Position numbers and translations under genes: made by a program | Assembly (NCBI GenBank): GCA_009617715.1 | Contig: VTFK01000372.1 | Location: 186,001-250,000, forward strand | Reading direction: 5' to 3' | DNA: 64,000 nucleotides | From: Plectrocnemia conspersa | Lineage: Eukaryota > Arthropoda > Insecta > Trichoptera > Polycentropodidae | The notes under the pieces: model-generated | What the model saw: the letters and a program-made list of their open reading frames with translations, nothing else | What the model was told of the DNA's origin: nothing | The model's database searches: none | Shown here: positions 48,061 through 60,009 of the stretch, one piece after another | How positions within the stretch are numbered: position 1 is the first letter of the stretch | Layout of the letters: every line of letters begins with the position of its first letter

Positions 48061-49184
48061 AAAAACCGAGTTAAATCATCTGTGCAACCGAGGTCCCACA
48101 ATTTTTTTTACTAAGTGATTTACATAAAATATATTCAAAAACAATATATTTAGTGTTTTGTTTTAAAGAACAATTAATCAGCTAAGCTTTGATATTGTTA
48201 GAGACGTAGTCAATAATACAGCTTGTCAATATCCCACAATGGCTTGATGTAACATTTTTTTAATCTCTAAAATTATTTCAAAGTTACTCAAGTATATTCA
48301 ATTCTAAAAAATAGATTTAGGTAACATTTAATAGGTTAAATTTATACGCATATATATTTTTGCTATTAAATTGAATTTAAATATATTTCAATAAATGTAA
48401 AAAGTCTAAAGTTTATAGTTAACTCATTACCATATTTAAGAAATAAAATTTTAATTCAACTTTGGCAAAGTATTAATTCATTTTCATCACATGCCTAGGT
48501 AGTAGTTGCCTATGTCTATGTACTTTTATAAAGGTATTCGTCGGTAATGCTCTCAACGAAATCCTATAAATTTGATAACACCATCAGATAGCGTCGAAAC
48601 CGGCAAAGTTTTAATTATTCACATACAAAATTAATTTTGCATATAAACCATACTATAACAGCTCGCTGCATAATACAACAGACTTAAGAGGACTTAGTGT
48701 TGGGGACGTCCTATATTATATATTCACGGTCCGGATATAAGTGATAACTTATATGTTATTAAAACATACAAAGATTTTATATCAGAAACGGTAACGATTC
48801 AATATTCTTTTGAATAATTATTATCGGATAACATGCTGCGGTGAGAGTGAACCACCAACATATAAAATGATAATACAGTGTCATATTTTCGCCAAATTCT
48901 CAAAAGTGTAATTGAATAGTTTCCTAGTTGAAGTTCCACAAAAAGAAAAATATTTCATTGAGCTATGAGTGATAGAAAGCAGTTATTCCTATGTGATAAA
49001 TTAATATATTTAATATTTTTTTGGTTTTTGGAGAAATTTCTTATGAGAAAATTTGCTTGATATTAAAAATAAAATTTGCTCATAAACCTAAGTTTCACTA
49101 TATATATATATGGTCTAAAGTATTCTAAAACGGCTTCGAAGTATTTAATTATATTATAAATAAGCGTTGAGGTATTGACAAATT
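48061..49184. other. AT-rich, unassigned
   Basis: A slightly GC-richer patch at 48490-48740 (gtattcgtcggtaatgctc, tcacggtccggatataag) is not classified. Confidence 0.45.
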
Positions 49185-49740
49185 GCACTCTAAGCCTCCC
49201 GTTTAATGACGCCGATTATTACCTGTCAGTTAATGACCGATAATTTGATTCGTCCGTCATTTATTGATAACAGTTTCGCTTTTACGACATCGGGGGCGAA
49301 TTGTTTTACAGCCAGGGCTATAAAACGTTTTGCCCGGGCCCCCGTAAACATCCGTTTCAAAACCATTTATGACCGGCAGCGGCGCGGCCGTGAAAACTTT
49401 CTAAACGCCCTGTAGCCCAGAGATTTACGACCGTCCCGATTCGGAAATCCGCCGACAGACGACGACTTCTCACACGCCGTCGGTCGCGTGACCGATTTCG
49501 AGAATAGTGAAAATTTCTGGTGCGCTTCATAATTTCGCCCCGAACGATGATGCCTGTCTGACAACTCTATTTCGTTTGGATGGCTTTGGTTCTTTTTTTG
49601 GTTAGTCACGCGACGCACGCGATGGTGTTTTATGGCAATTAAATCTGTGGAGGCGAATAAAAATGGAATGGATGTTTTTTGTTGGTTTTGTGTACGAGTA
49701 CATAATCGATTCAAAAATAGACTTTACATGACCCATTTCT
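49185..49740. promoter_or_regulatory. Large GC-rich island, candidate enhancer in the downstream intron
   Basis: Contains aatgacgccgattattacc, cgtcatttattgataac, gttttgcccgggcccccg, ccATTTATGAcc (49365), gcggcgcggccgtg and ttTTATGGCaattaaa (49629). Open frames on both strands have no domain and no supporting splice sites in phase 1. One of the largest islands of the window. Confidence 0.42.
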
Positions 49741-49799
49741 GTTGTATTAAATATATATAAAGCGTATATTCACCCTGAGTATTCTCTGCTTCGAATTGT

Positions 49800-49990
49800 A
49801 AACCATACCCTCAGGGGCTTTGACAGGAGAAGTGTTCTTGGAAATTGAAAGACAGTGAAAGCTTTTGATCGCGTTTGGCATGCAGGCAGTATATATAAAT
49901 TAATTAAATTCAATTTTCCAGTTATTTTTGTTAAGTTTATATAACGTCAAATTGTAATTGGAGAATATAAAATGAAGGATTTCTACTAAA
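49800..49990 (+). pseudogene. Jockey-like RT fragment
   Basis: KAFDRVWHAGSIYKLIKF (about 49858-49911), then NFPVIFVKFI and RQIVIGEYK. F-D-[K/R]-V-W-H with the following KL block is the palm-A region of jockey RT. A run resembling VFLDIE precedes it out of phase. Nothing further is readable. Confidence 0.75.
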
Positions 49991-50205
49991 TTCCTTTAGT
50001 TACTAATTACACTACTAGTCTTTATACAGAAACACATACATACAGAAAATAATTTAAATTTAGTTTACCATTAAAATATATGAAATAGAAATGCATAGCT
50101 TCTTATCATTTTAGTGTTATTAATAAAGTAAAAAAACTTTGCGGGCACAAACAAAATTTATATATTCATTAACAATGTATTATATTATATAATACATACA
50201 AGCTA

Positions 50206-50466
50206 CTGGCTTATAACCATTTTCATGTTCACAATTTTGTTATTAGCTACTAGATAATATAAATTTAGAATAATTTATAAAACGTTTTCAATTACAAGTT
50301 TAGGAAAAAAACTTAAAACATTATACAAATATAGTAAAAAACTCAAAGAAAAAAAGATTAAATGCTGATTCAATATTTTGCTGAAAATATGGAATCATTA
50401 AAATAATTTGTTCTTTAGCTTTTTAAACAATATGTGCTTATATTTAAATTAAAAATTATTTTTATC
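50206..50466 (+). repeat. Dispersed repeat, copy 2 (partner 1316-1605)
   Basis: See copy 1: accattttcatgttcacaat and gttattagctac are shared, and tatgtgcttatattt closes both copies. This copy runs straight into the MITE that follows. Confidence 0.6.
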
Positions 50467-50475
50467 ACAGTAATC

Positions 50476-50745
50476 TTAAAGTGGAACCTTGACATACTTA
50501 TTTAAAGAAAAAAGCAATTTTTTTTTAATTTGACATGCGAGCAAAAAAACGTATTACGTTACTTGAAAAAACATTAATATCTATTTTAATTGCACTTTAA
50601 ATGCATATTACAAAATAATTTATTAATTTTTTTTTTATTAAAATGGATTAATGGCTTTTTAATTCTGTACAATGGAAAAAATTGAGTTGATACACGAGTA
50701 AAAAAAGTTACGAGCTTCTTCACGGAACGAATTAAACGCGAAATA
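50476..50745 (+). mobile_element. Tc1/mariner-type MITE, copy 2 (diverged)
   Basis: agtggaaccttgacatac, gcgagcaaaaaaacgtatta, then caatggaaaaaattga and acacgagtaaaaaaagttac correspond in order to copy 1 at 10909-11146. The right terminus is eroded. Confidence 0.65.
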
Positions 50746-51810
50746 TTTTTTGCAGTACCTATATTTTAATTTAAAAAATACAATGTTGTTTAATTTTGGG
50801 TATTTGTGAGCCATCAGCGCGTTCTTTATTTTAAATATTAGTCCAAAGGTCGTAATACCAGCAAGCCCTTCAGAGCATAGTCTCAAAATGTGTTAATTAC
50901 ATTTAAACCTGGAGTTAAGGTGTAAGTTCAATTATTAAGCACTAGATTTATAGTCACAGTCTTGTTTACTTCAAAGAGGCGGTGGCAAAGCTTATCTATA
51001 TTTCGTAAATGTAATTGACTCTTATTTACATTATCAATACTGTAACTAAAACGTATAAAGGATACATTACTTCGAAAAAAGACATAACTATTGAGTTCCT
51101 GCGAAAGTTTTGACGATTTTTTTTATATGAAATAAAAATATTTTTATTGATTTATTCAATTATACAATTTTCATCGATTTTTATAACATTCTTTCACTTT
51201 ATCAACTTACTAATGCCATTGCAGAAAAAAATCTTTGACATTGATGCAAACAACGTATAAAAGGATGTTTTTACCTGCTCTATTGCATCAATAGTTATTC
51301 AGAAAAAATAATTTATGTCAGATACTCAAATATAATACAAAATAATTTTATATTATTTTCTAAAATAAAAATACTATAAATCTTTAACAATTAAAATAAA
51401 AGTTCCTCAAGAATTATATCTAACTGTTTGATTTTAGTTCTTTTATTAAGGGGTTCAAAATTTACAATCAAAATAAATTAGAAATAAAGGGTACATAATA
51501 GTCAATTTATTTAGATTACTATCTGATTTGTTTATTATTTTTATCAACTTTTTTTAACAAACGTTTCTGAAAAAAAACACGACAGTAAATTAAAATAGGT
51601 TAATATATGCTTAAATATTGCAAAAAAAATTGAATAACATTATTTGGAAAATTTTGCCATATATATAATATTATAGTAATAAAATATAACTTTGAAAAAA
51701 AATTAGGTTTTTATAGAAATATATATAAACCAAATAAAATAAATAAATTGCAAGCAAGAAAACTTTTTCATGTGCTGACGACACTTATTTTTAGCTCTTG
51801 TAAAAATCCA
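50746..51810. other. AT-rich stretch
   Basis: Nothing recognisable. Confidence 0.55.
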
Positions 51811-51983
51811 CTTTGATAAATTAGTTTAAAATTAATATTTTCATAAAAAAAATCATATACCTAATTTTTTTTAATTTTTTATGTCTTTTTCTACACAAAT
51901 CTTTGATAAATTAGTTTGAATTAATATTTCTATAAATTTTCAGAAAATCAATATACCTAATTTTTTAATTTTTATGTCTCTTG
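51811..51983 (+). repeat. Tandem duplication, period 90 bp, two copies
   Basis: ctttgataaattagttt starts at 51811 and 51901. Both copies run on through atatacctaatttttt to ttttatgtct. Confidence 0.85.
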
Positions 51984-52264
51984 AATATTTAAAAACAATA
52001 AATATTTTAAATTTAATAAATATTAAAAGAGAATTAAAGGGATAAAAATTTATACATAACTAGATAAAAAAAAATATTGTATCTATTACTAAATATTTAC
52101 TAGGTAGCATAAATAATTTAAATCAAAGTTTGTTGAATTTTTTGTCTATTGATTGAAGCATGCTGCAACTGACATAATCTTTAGAGTCTACCATTTCATT
52201 AATTTTGCACGTATTTCTCATCTTAAAAACTATTTATTTTATGTATTAAAATATTAGGTTTAAG

Positions 52265-52330
52265 GTCGGAATAGCACAGTCCGTGATGTTTCAAACTAAT
52301 AACCTTGAGGTTGTGGGTTCAAGTCCTGAC
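52265..52330 (+). repeat. tRNA-like pseudogene or SINE head
   Basis: TAGCACAGTCCG (52272-52283) is a good A box and GGTTCAAGTCC (52316-52326) a perfect B box, 33 bp apart. GTCGGA (52265) can pair with TCCTGAC at the end. The space between B box and acceptor is too short for a full T stem and no clean anticodon stem forms, so this is not a working tRNA. A tail of ataatttttt follows. Confidence 0.55.
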
Positions 52331-52975
52331 AGCAGACATAATTTTTTATTTATAAATATTTTATTTATTCATAAATCAACCTAAACTACATATGACATAA
52401 TAAATATAAATTATATATCGATGTCATCGATTCTTAAATTAAAAAGTATGGTGGTTGATAATTACTTAAATGTATTCATTATGTCTGATTGACTTACTCT
52501 TTTGGTACAGATTTACCCCGTTATAACGTATTGGGCTCACGCTTTTATGGTTACATCAAAAAAAAATATGATTCGTTTGGAATTACAAAATAATTTGCTT
52601 TTTTACAGCTTCCTCTTCAATGTTTCTTAAAATATTTAATAAGCATAGCTATACAAATTTTTGTGTGGCGATTTTAATTTTGCTGCTATATTATATTCAT
52701 TTTAAAGTACTTTGTTCAAATTTAGTTTAAGAGAAGCAAATTTTTAGTCTCTTATTTATTACACTTATTAAAAATACCTTGAGTATGTTGTATGCTATCT
52801 AATGTATTATACAAACACCTTACATACTGTTTACTGTTTGTAATATTTAATAATTGTTTGTAGAAAATATTAATAAATATTAAAAATATTTTACCACAAA
52901 CACCATATGAAATGTTGCTTTAATGACTCAGTGGCTATTGGTTCTACAATTGTATTTTTAAATATTTGAGAATCT
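52331..52975. other. AT-rich stretch
   Basis: Nothing recognisable. Confidence 0.55.
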
Positions 52976-52979
52976 TTGT

Positions 52980-53410
52980 TGACCGCAATTAGAAACCGCT
53001 GTGCATTCCCGCGAGATTAATTACGTTAAAAACTTTCTAAGAACTTTTTTTTCTTCACTAACCAACCTCAAATGAAAGAGTTATCGGCAGACTTTCGGCC
53101 CGGGGGCGCTTAATCGAACGAGGAAAAAAGTTTGAGAAGCGCCCCCGCCGGCGGCTAAATAATTTACAGCATAATTCTAAATCGCTTCTCGTTTTGCGCA
53201 AATTGAATCACGTTACTTATTTACGATCTGCTTCGGAAGCTTGCGTGTTGCGCCAGCAGTATGTACGTACGAGTATAACCGGGTGTGAATTAATAATGTT
53301 AATTTAAATGGGGTACGTGTATTCGGGTGGGAAACGAAAGTATTATCGTTCATTATATCGCGTACATTTTAATGCGCGCCCCTGTCCGTGTAATTAGGCT
53401 AATTGTCAAT
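52980..53410. promoter_or_regulatory. GC-rich island, candidate enhancer
   Basis: GGGGGCGCTT (53103) and its inverse AAGCGCCCCC (53135) flank a 22-bp spacer. gccggcggctaaataatttac, caaattgaatcacg and tgaattaataatgttaattt follow. Non-coding. Confidence 0.4.
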
Positions 53411-53934
53411 TCCACAGTACATTTTTTTTGCTACAAAGCTTTTGATTTTAAATCTCTTGTTGTTTTTTTCTATAGCACTTAAAAGTTTTTTTTTTAAATA
53501 ATTGTGATAGAAATATTTAAAAATATGATAACTCAAAATAACTAATTAAAAGTTAATCAATAGACTATCAATAGTTTTTAATATATAAAACATCAATATG
53601 TTCATGAAATATCTCATATTTTAAGTTTTTATTCTGAATATGAATTTATTGATATTATTTTTAAAAAATAACTAAATTAATCAATGTGGGTTTACTCCAC
53701 TAAACAATAAAAAAAATACCCTGTGATGTAGATTAGATACATAATATTAAGCCGGCGTTTTCCTCGATACTAATGTTGCTCAACATTTTATGTATTACAA
53801 ATCAATAAGTTTTTTAACATTTTTAACATTTTTAACGAAATTTATAAATACATTCGTAGAAGTCTGGTTTAAAAAAATGTTGCTTTACACTTTGCTCCAT
53901 ATTTGTAAACTTTCACAAGATCGACATTTTTAAT
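53411..53934. other. AT-rich stretch
   Basis: Nothing recognisable. Confidence 0.5.
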
Positions 53935-54550
53935 ACTGAGAAACCGAGCTATCGATTACCTTGTCAACTAATCCAATTACTTTCTAGGTCCCAGCCGCCT
54001 AAATTTACGACCGAAATTCCTTCATTCTTCACAAAGGTGTGCGCTGTATACACATACATTTTTTTATATACATAAATATTATCATCATACAGGGTTGTTA
54101 CGCCATTTTTTACGGCTGGATTTCTTCCGAGGCCGAAAACCGAAGCTTTACGGCCTCTTGCGGGTCTTTTTTTATAGGCCGTAACGTAATTGCTATTACT
54201 ACAACGCGTTGTTGTTTTTTGTTCCGTACTACTTCTACTTCTTCTTCCGCTTTCTTTTTCTTCGTCGAGAGCGTGCGGAAGCGTAATTTATCGTCGACAT
54301 AGTGTTTCTGGTTTTTCGCACATGAATATATATTTAGACATACATAAGAGGCAGTTGCAACGGAGACTCGGCCGAGAGTGATGCCATAATTTACAACCCC
54401 TGATAGGAGTATAAAATGGAGAAGGGCCGTAAATTAACGTTGAATTCTCTAAAGGGTAGTAAATGTGATTATGATCGAATGGGAGAAATATTTTCAACGC
54501 CCTGCTTTTTTTAGCCGCTTGGGAACAAACGTGGATTAGATTTTTTACGC
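53935..54550. promoter_or_regulatory. Candidate enhancer with a TTTACGGC site cluster
   Basis: TTTACGGC at 54109-54116 and 54147-54154, its inverse GCCGTAAA at 54426-54433, and GCCGTAAC at 54178-54185. TTTAYGGC-like words are bound by posterior-Hox/Caudal proteins (known, approximate). The rest is CpG-rich with tcttct repeats. The open frames here are Ser/Phe-rich compositional runs. Confidence 0.42.
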
Positions 54551-55375
54551 CTTTGAAGCCTTTTATATATGTATATAAAAAAAACTTAAATTGTTTCGGC
54601 TGCAATATTTAGGAATAAATTCAGGGTATTTAATTCAAAGCATTATTATATTTTGCTTACATGGGTAAAGGAAACACTAGACAGGAAATTCAATTCCGGG
54701 ACTGTCCGAGCAAATCCGGAATGGTAACATGAATCAATGCTAACTTCAACTTTTACTGTACAAATAATAGGTTAAAATATATAATTCTAATATATTTTAG
54801 ATGTTCTTAATTTTTTTAAAGTTAATATAGATACTTTTAGTTCGTTATTAGCGTATATTTTATTATTTATATATGTTATTTTCTTAATTTATTTTATATG
54901 TATTTAACTGTATATACATATTTTGCAGTAAAAATTATGTACTTAAATAAGTTAGTTTATCTAATATTTATATTAGAATAGTATTTTCTCAATATATTTT
55001 TATAATTATTTTAAACAGCAATCGATAAATTAGAAATTTCTTAAATTTTCAATCTTTGATGCTATCAATTGATGCCATATTAAAATTTTAAAATAAGCAA
55101 AAAAAATACCGGACATTAATGTTTTTATAAAAAAACATATGCTCTACTGCAATTATTATTATTTAAAAACAACTTAGTTATTTTTATATTTTTTTAGCAT
55201 TTTTAAAGTTTATTAAACATATTAGAATAATAATAAATTAGGTATCGTATTTAAGCAAAATGTCATTCAATAAACGTTTATGTAGTCTATATTTTTTATT
55301 TATTAACATAGTTTGATTTAAATACGTTTATCTTACAATTCCTATAAATATAAGTCAGGTGCGTTATTGGCTATG
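54551..55375. other. AT-rich stretch
   Basis: Only attccgg...ccggaat (54692-54722), a weak inverted pair, stands out. Confidence 0.5.
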
Positions 55376-55450
55376 TTAACCCTTTCTGATGCTACGGACG
55401 TCAATTGACGTCAACATAAGATGTTCCACTAGTTATATGGACGTCTACCA
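55376..55450 (+). mobile_element. piggyBac-like terminal sequence
   Basis: TTAA (55376-55379) then CCCTTTCTGATGCTAC and the perfect 16-bp palindrome GACGTCAATTGACGTC (55397-55412), then tatggacgtctacc. Subterminal palindromes beside TTAA-CCC ends are usual in piggyBac-like elements. The 24355-24441 end is built alike. No second terminus seen. Confidence 0.45.
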
Positions 55451-56235
55451 TTAATGAGCATTTTAGGGGGGTCATATTAAAAAAATTTAAAAGGAAATAT
55501 AGTGTCATCTTTGAAGAAAAGATAAAAGAATTTAAATTTGGGTATATTGATTTTAATTACCGTCTTGACGGTTCCATACAAACTTCGCGCATCAATGTCG
55601 TCGCGAGGAATTGCCAATTTTTATCACTTTATCACTTTACTTCATTGAATATGTTTAGTTTTAATATACTTTAAGGAAGTCACTGAAAAATTAAATAGAT
55701 TCAGTATATGCTTTGTCCTTATTGTGACTGTTGCGTTTCTGTTTTTTTTTTAAGTTTACGATTGTAATTTTTGTGTGCAGTGCAGACTTTTACATATACA
55801 TTTAATAAACAGTTTTAAGCATTTAAATGCCTATCGTTACGAGTGTCTCAGTGACATCGGATGACCTTCCACGCTTTTCTTATATACATAATTTTATTTT
55901 CATTTAAATTCACATCATATTTATATTTTGTGTAAGTTGGCAATTGATATTTGCCGTAATTTTTTGGACCAATGAACGAGTCTTGATAAACTTTGCAGGA
56001 TCATATATGGTGTTATTCACGAAGTAAAAAAATCTTTTAAATATCTTTTGAAAATTTAAGTGTTATGATAATATGAATACATAAATACATTAAAGTCTAT
56101 CTGGTGGTTTTCAAACTTATTTTAATAATAAAAAAATTGGGGAAATTTATTATTCAAATATATCTTTTTAATATCAGATTTTAATATATCTTAAATATGT
56201 CATTTTAGTAATAAAATTTATCATGAAATTGGTTT
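55451..56235. other. Unassigned sequence next to the piggyBac-like end
   Basis: Moderately complex (cgtcttgacggttcc, caatgtcgtcgcgagg) near 55550-55620. Might be element interior. No ORF. Confidence 0.35.
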
Positions 56236-56239
56236 TAGA

Positions 56240-56790
56240 AAGCAATCACCCTCCGGCAAAATTTAATCTCGACTTACACCCACTTTGCGCCGCCAATCGA
56301 TGGACAAGCACATCGATTTTTTATATTTCGAGGGCATAAAAAGTGATTCTCAATCGATTTTAATATATTCGATAGCACAATGTTTCCTGGAATCGTTTTC
56401 CGTCGCTCGAATCGACATTCGATAATCCTAAATCGCTAATAAAATATTACGACGCGCTTCACAGAGGTCCCCCGAATTACCAAAAACTCGAAACTCGGGG
56501 TATTTAGTGAAGCGGTTGTCCCGCAGGGTCACAAAGGGCAATTCCCGAAATGCCGGGGGACGTATGAAATTAGAAGCGATACAGACTTGACCCGACGCGC
56601 ACGAATTTGATGGCTCCGTTTAGAATTTGACCCGTCTGAAATTGAGGAAAATTCTCAAATAATTCGCCACGGAGAGGGAAAAGGGACGGCGACGGGTAAA
56701 AAGCGTACTGCCAGGGGTAAGTGGCGTACGCTTCGCAAATGACAAGGTGAACCCTGATTTATAAACCCGGTCGTATCAGAATAATTTTCC
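56240..56790. promoter_or_regulatory. Candidate enhancer with a cluster of ATCGAT sites
   Basis: ATCGAT occurs at 56296-56301, 56312-56317 and 56353-56358, with ttcgata at 56368 and 56418. Downstream the island is GC-rich (gcggttgtcccgcagggtc, gccgggggacgtatg, gggacggcgacggg). ggggtaagtggcgtac at 56713 is a lone donor-like site. No coding. Confidence 0.45.
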
Positions 56791-57854
56791 TAGATTCACG
56801 TGAACGATAACTCAATAAATTAAATTAGATAAACAATAAAGAAGAGCATAAGGTTAATCTAGCCTTAATATAATTTTAGAATAACGGATACAATCGGTTA
56901 AATAATTTATCTGCATAATAGATCAATGGTTAGAGTGATTGTTCATTAATATATGCGCTCTATTTAGAACATTGCAAGTAATAATAAACATACCTTAATT
57001 TGAAACGAATTAATCTTATCTTTAATCATTATTGATGATGGACTATTTATGTGATGAATCCAAAACGATAAAGTCAATTTTAAATTTAAATTCTTCCACT
57101 AACCTTAACAAGCCTAATGCTTTTTGTACAGATAAAAAATATCGAGAGAATTTGACTTTTTTTCGCGTATTAAATAAAATAAAATTATAATATTTAACTA
57201 AATCGAAACTTTAATAGAATTTGCTACACAAAAAAAATACTAAATTCATTTTTATGGTTTCGGATGTTTCAGATTATATATAATACAAAGGTTCGCATTT
57301 TCTTAGCCCATTAGAAGAAAATTATATCGACAAAATATTTATCTATATTAGCATTCTTAAATTAGTCCAAGTTTAAACCGTTTACAAAATAAAAAAATAT
57401 CTTCTTGTGAATATTTTTTATAAATACAATGTACTAAAAATTTGTATAATTAGTTACAAATTTAATTTTATGATTTTGCTTTTAAACAATTTTTTTTAAA
57501 TTTATCGTTTTAATTTACATCCTAAATCGATTTTTAATTTCAGTTACAGTTTTGTCATATTGGGCCAATTTGTATGATTCTAGAAAAACATTAATAATGT
57601 GTTGCTCATAGTACTTTAAAAATACCACTAAGTAATTACATTTATTTTGTGTCAGGCTCTATCGTGTTTCCCTATTTGTTTTGTTATATGCAATGTGTAG
57701 CATAGCATTGAGTTTTTATTATTAATTTAATTATTTTTTTACTCAGAATATTAAATACTTTGCCATAATAATGGGGGCCCTCGTTAAATGTTTTATATTT
57801 TAAAAAATCGTAAAAATATAAATATAAAACTGACTAAGGTTGTTTATTTTGAGC
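56791..57854. other. AT-rich stretch
   Basis: Nothing recognisable. Confidence 0.55.
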
Positions 57855-58720
57855 TTATTTTTTATATTTAGTAGGCACACCCTTACATATAATTACAGCT
57901 GCAGTCCTTTTTGACATACTGTCAAATATATTTTTTAATTCTATCTGCAATTTTTCTCTTAGCTTAATTTTATAATTGCAGTTGTGTTAAACAACATTTT
58001 CTATTAATTTTGCTCATAAATGCTCTATAAGATTTAGATTTCATGACTGTGTTGGCCATCCTAAAAGCGTCAAACCGTTTTTTTCTGGAATCGGGTAGTA
58101 GCGTGGTCTGTGCTTAGATATATTTTCCAGTAGGAATCCATTAAAGTGGATTTCAACATTGAAATATAAATGTCACTATTCATAATACACTCGCAAGTAT
58201 ACAGGTTTCCTACCCCTGCTGCTACCATGCAACCTGAGACGATAACGCTTCCGCGACAATATTTGTATTTGAACACTACACAATCAGCTATATATTTTTC
58301 TTCAACTCTTCAACGCACGTTTACTACACCAAGGTCCCAAAACTTAAAAAAATGTTAAGAGAAGTATGATTATTTGCAAATGTTTTTTAAAAAAATTAGT
58401 TTAAAATATTTTTTTTATGGTAACTAATTCAGGTTTAAAATTAGATTAATTGGACCAAATGACTTTCGCATAATCTCGGTGTTTTCAGGCCCAATCTAAC
58501 CTTCGAATTTTATTTTATTTTATATTCTGAAAGCCACGGTTTGTGTCGGCCTTTACAACCTCTCAGATAAACATCATTGAGCCTTCTTCTCACTATCCGC
58601 GAAAAAATGTATGGCCTTCTGCTTGCAGAGACTTCAGTAGCCAAGTTTGAGAAGGTTTTTCGAGGATTTTTAAGGGATTTGCAAACCATCATTCGATCTT
58701 CCTGTGCGTTATCTTTCATT
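57855..58720 (-). pseudogene. Tc1-like transposase relic
   Basis: Minus strand, N to C: EDRMMVCKSLKNPRKTFSNL, then ATEVSAS and RIVRRRLNDVYLRG (HTH/linker, 58550-58700); RRLDWA-KHRDYAKVIWS, then N-SNFKP (58440-58500, the catalytic WSDESKF block with its D lost); GSVIVSGCMVAAGVGNLY with IMNSDIYISML (58150-58250); GWPTQS-NLN-IEHL (58010-58060, keeping the last catalytic E); and LREKLQIELKNIFDSMSKRT, then AAVI-CKG-PTKY at the end (57865-57960). Nearly the full length of a Tc1 transposase is there, with stops and frameshifts. Terminal repeats were not identified. Confidence 0.9.
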
Positions 58721-59084
58721 TTCTTTTATTTCTTGGCTTTGATTTGTTAGAATCACATTCGTGTCGTGAACAATTAATTTGCTTACTAATTTCCAATTAA
58801 TTCAGTCATATGCAATATGTTAGTATAATAAACTTATATTCGCTTTTTTAGCTTCACTTAATTTACGTTTTTTAGCATATTTTAAATTTTTATTTATTAT
58901 GAAAAATAAATTATCATGTAATAAAAATTATAACTTGAAATAAAAGTCGAAATTATGCAAATAAATATAAGGTCACTTAAGCGAAACTGAATTTTACGTG
59001 CAATATTTTATTGAGTAATTATAAATGATAAATTTCTTTGTATAGTTCTTAGATTTATTGTTAAGCTAACTGCTAAAATATTTC

Positions 59085-59190
59085 GGTCGGACTATGCATT
59101 TGAGTTAACCACCATTTAAGGGGTGCCCCATTAGTATGGCCAAGGCTGTTTATTATATAATAAGTATGCTGTTCTTTAGTAAAAAGTCAT
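59085..59190 (+). repeat. Fragment related to a unit inside the 45-kb hAT element
   Basis: ggtcggacta, gttaaccaccatttaagggg, tgcccca, ccaaggct and ttattatataataag align in order with 45372-45470. Confidence 0.55.
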
Positions 59191-60009
59191 TAATGAACCA
59201 CTGTATTTCACTCGTTAAAAAATATATTTTGACAATAAACCATTATATAAACTAAACATCTACATTAATAACATAACGAAAAACTACATCATTACTTAAA
59301 GCCTATAATTTCATGTTTGTTTTCGATCGGTTTATACAAAAGTTATCGTTTTTACTTACTTCTTAATTTTCTTTTTAGTATTTATGTATGAAGAGATTCG
59401 TACATTTTTTTGCTAATGTTATGTATTACAAAAAACAGTATTTTTTCACAAAAATCATATTTTAGTCCCGTTTTTTTTAGTTTATATATATACAAAGATA
59501 TGTAACGTAACTTGTCCCAAAATTTTCTTAGTTTCAGTTTAGTATTGTCACAAAATTGTGTTTTACTTCATATATTTTTATCTTATAATATTGTCATATG
59601 TGTATTAGGTATTGATAAATATATATTTTATGTTTATAATTAACACTCTTTTATGCTTATAAAAAACATAATAAAAAAATATTTTTTACAATGGCCAACA
59701 AAGATTTTGCAACTAGGATTTGGATGACGGATTTGGACTAAGTTTGTTATACATTCTCAAAGCTCTATTGAGATCATAATGTTTCATGTCAAGTTTTGAT
59801 TTTACAGTCAAATTATTATTTGTATGGACCGCATACATTAAACATGTACCGATAATTAGTACGTAGAAATATTTTTGTGTAAGAGTTAATAAAAGTTATG
59901 ATTATTTGGAGTAAAAATAGTAGTTTATTTATTTACTAGTTCAAATTAAAAACCATTACAAATGTATAAAGATAAATTTAAGTTCAAAACACAAATAAAA
60001 ATGCTTCTT
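59191..60009. other. AT-rich stretch
   Basis: Nothing firm. The minus strand near 59690-59810 reads as protein-like (LNRALRMYNKLSPNPSS) and may be the C-terminal end of the next feature. Confidence 0.35.
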
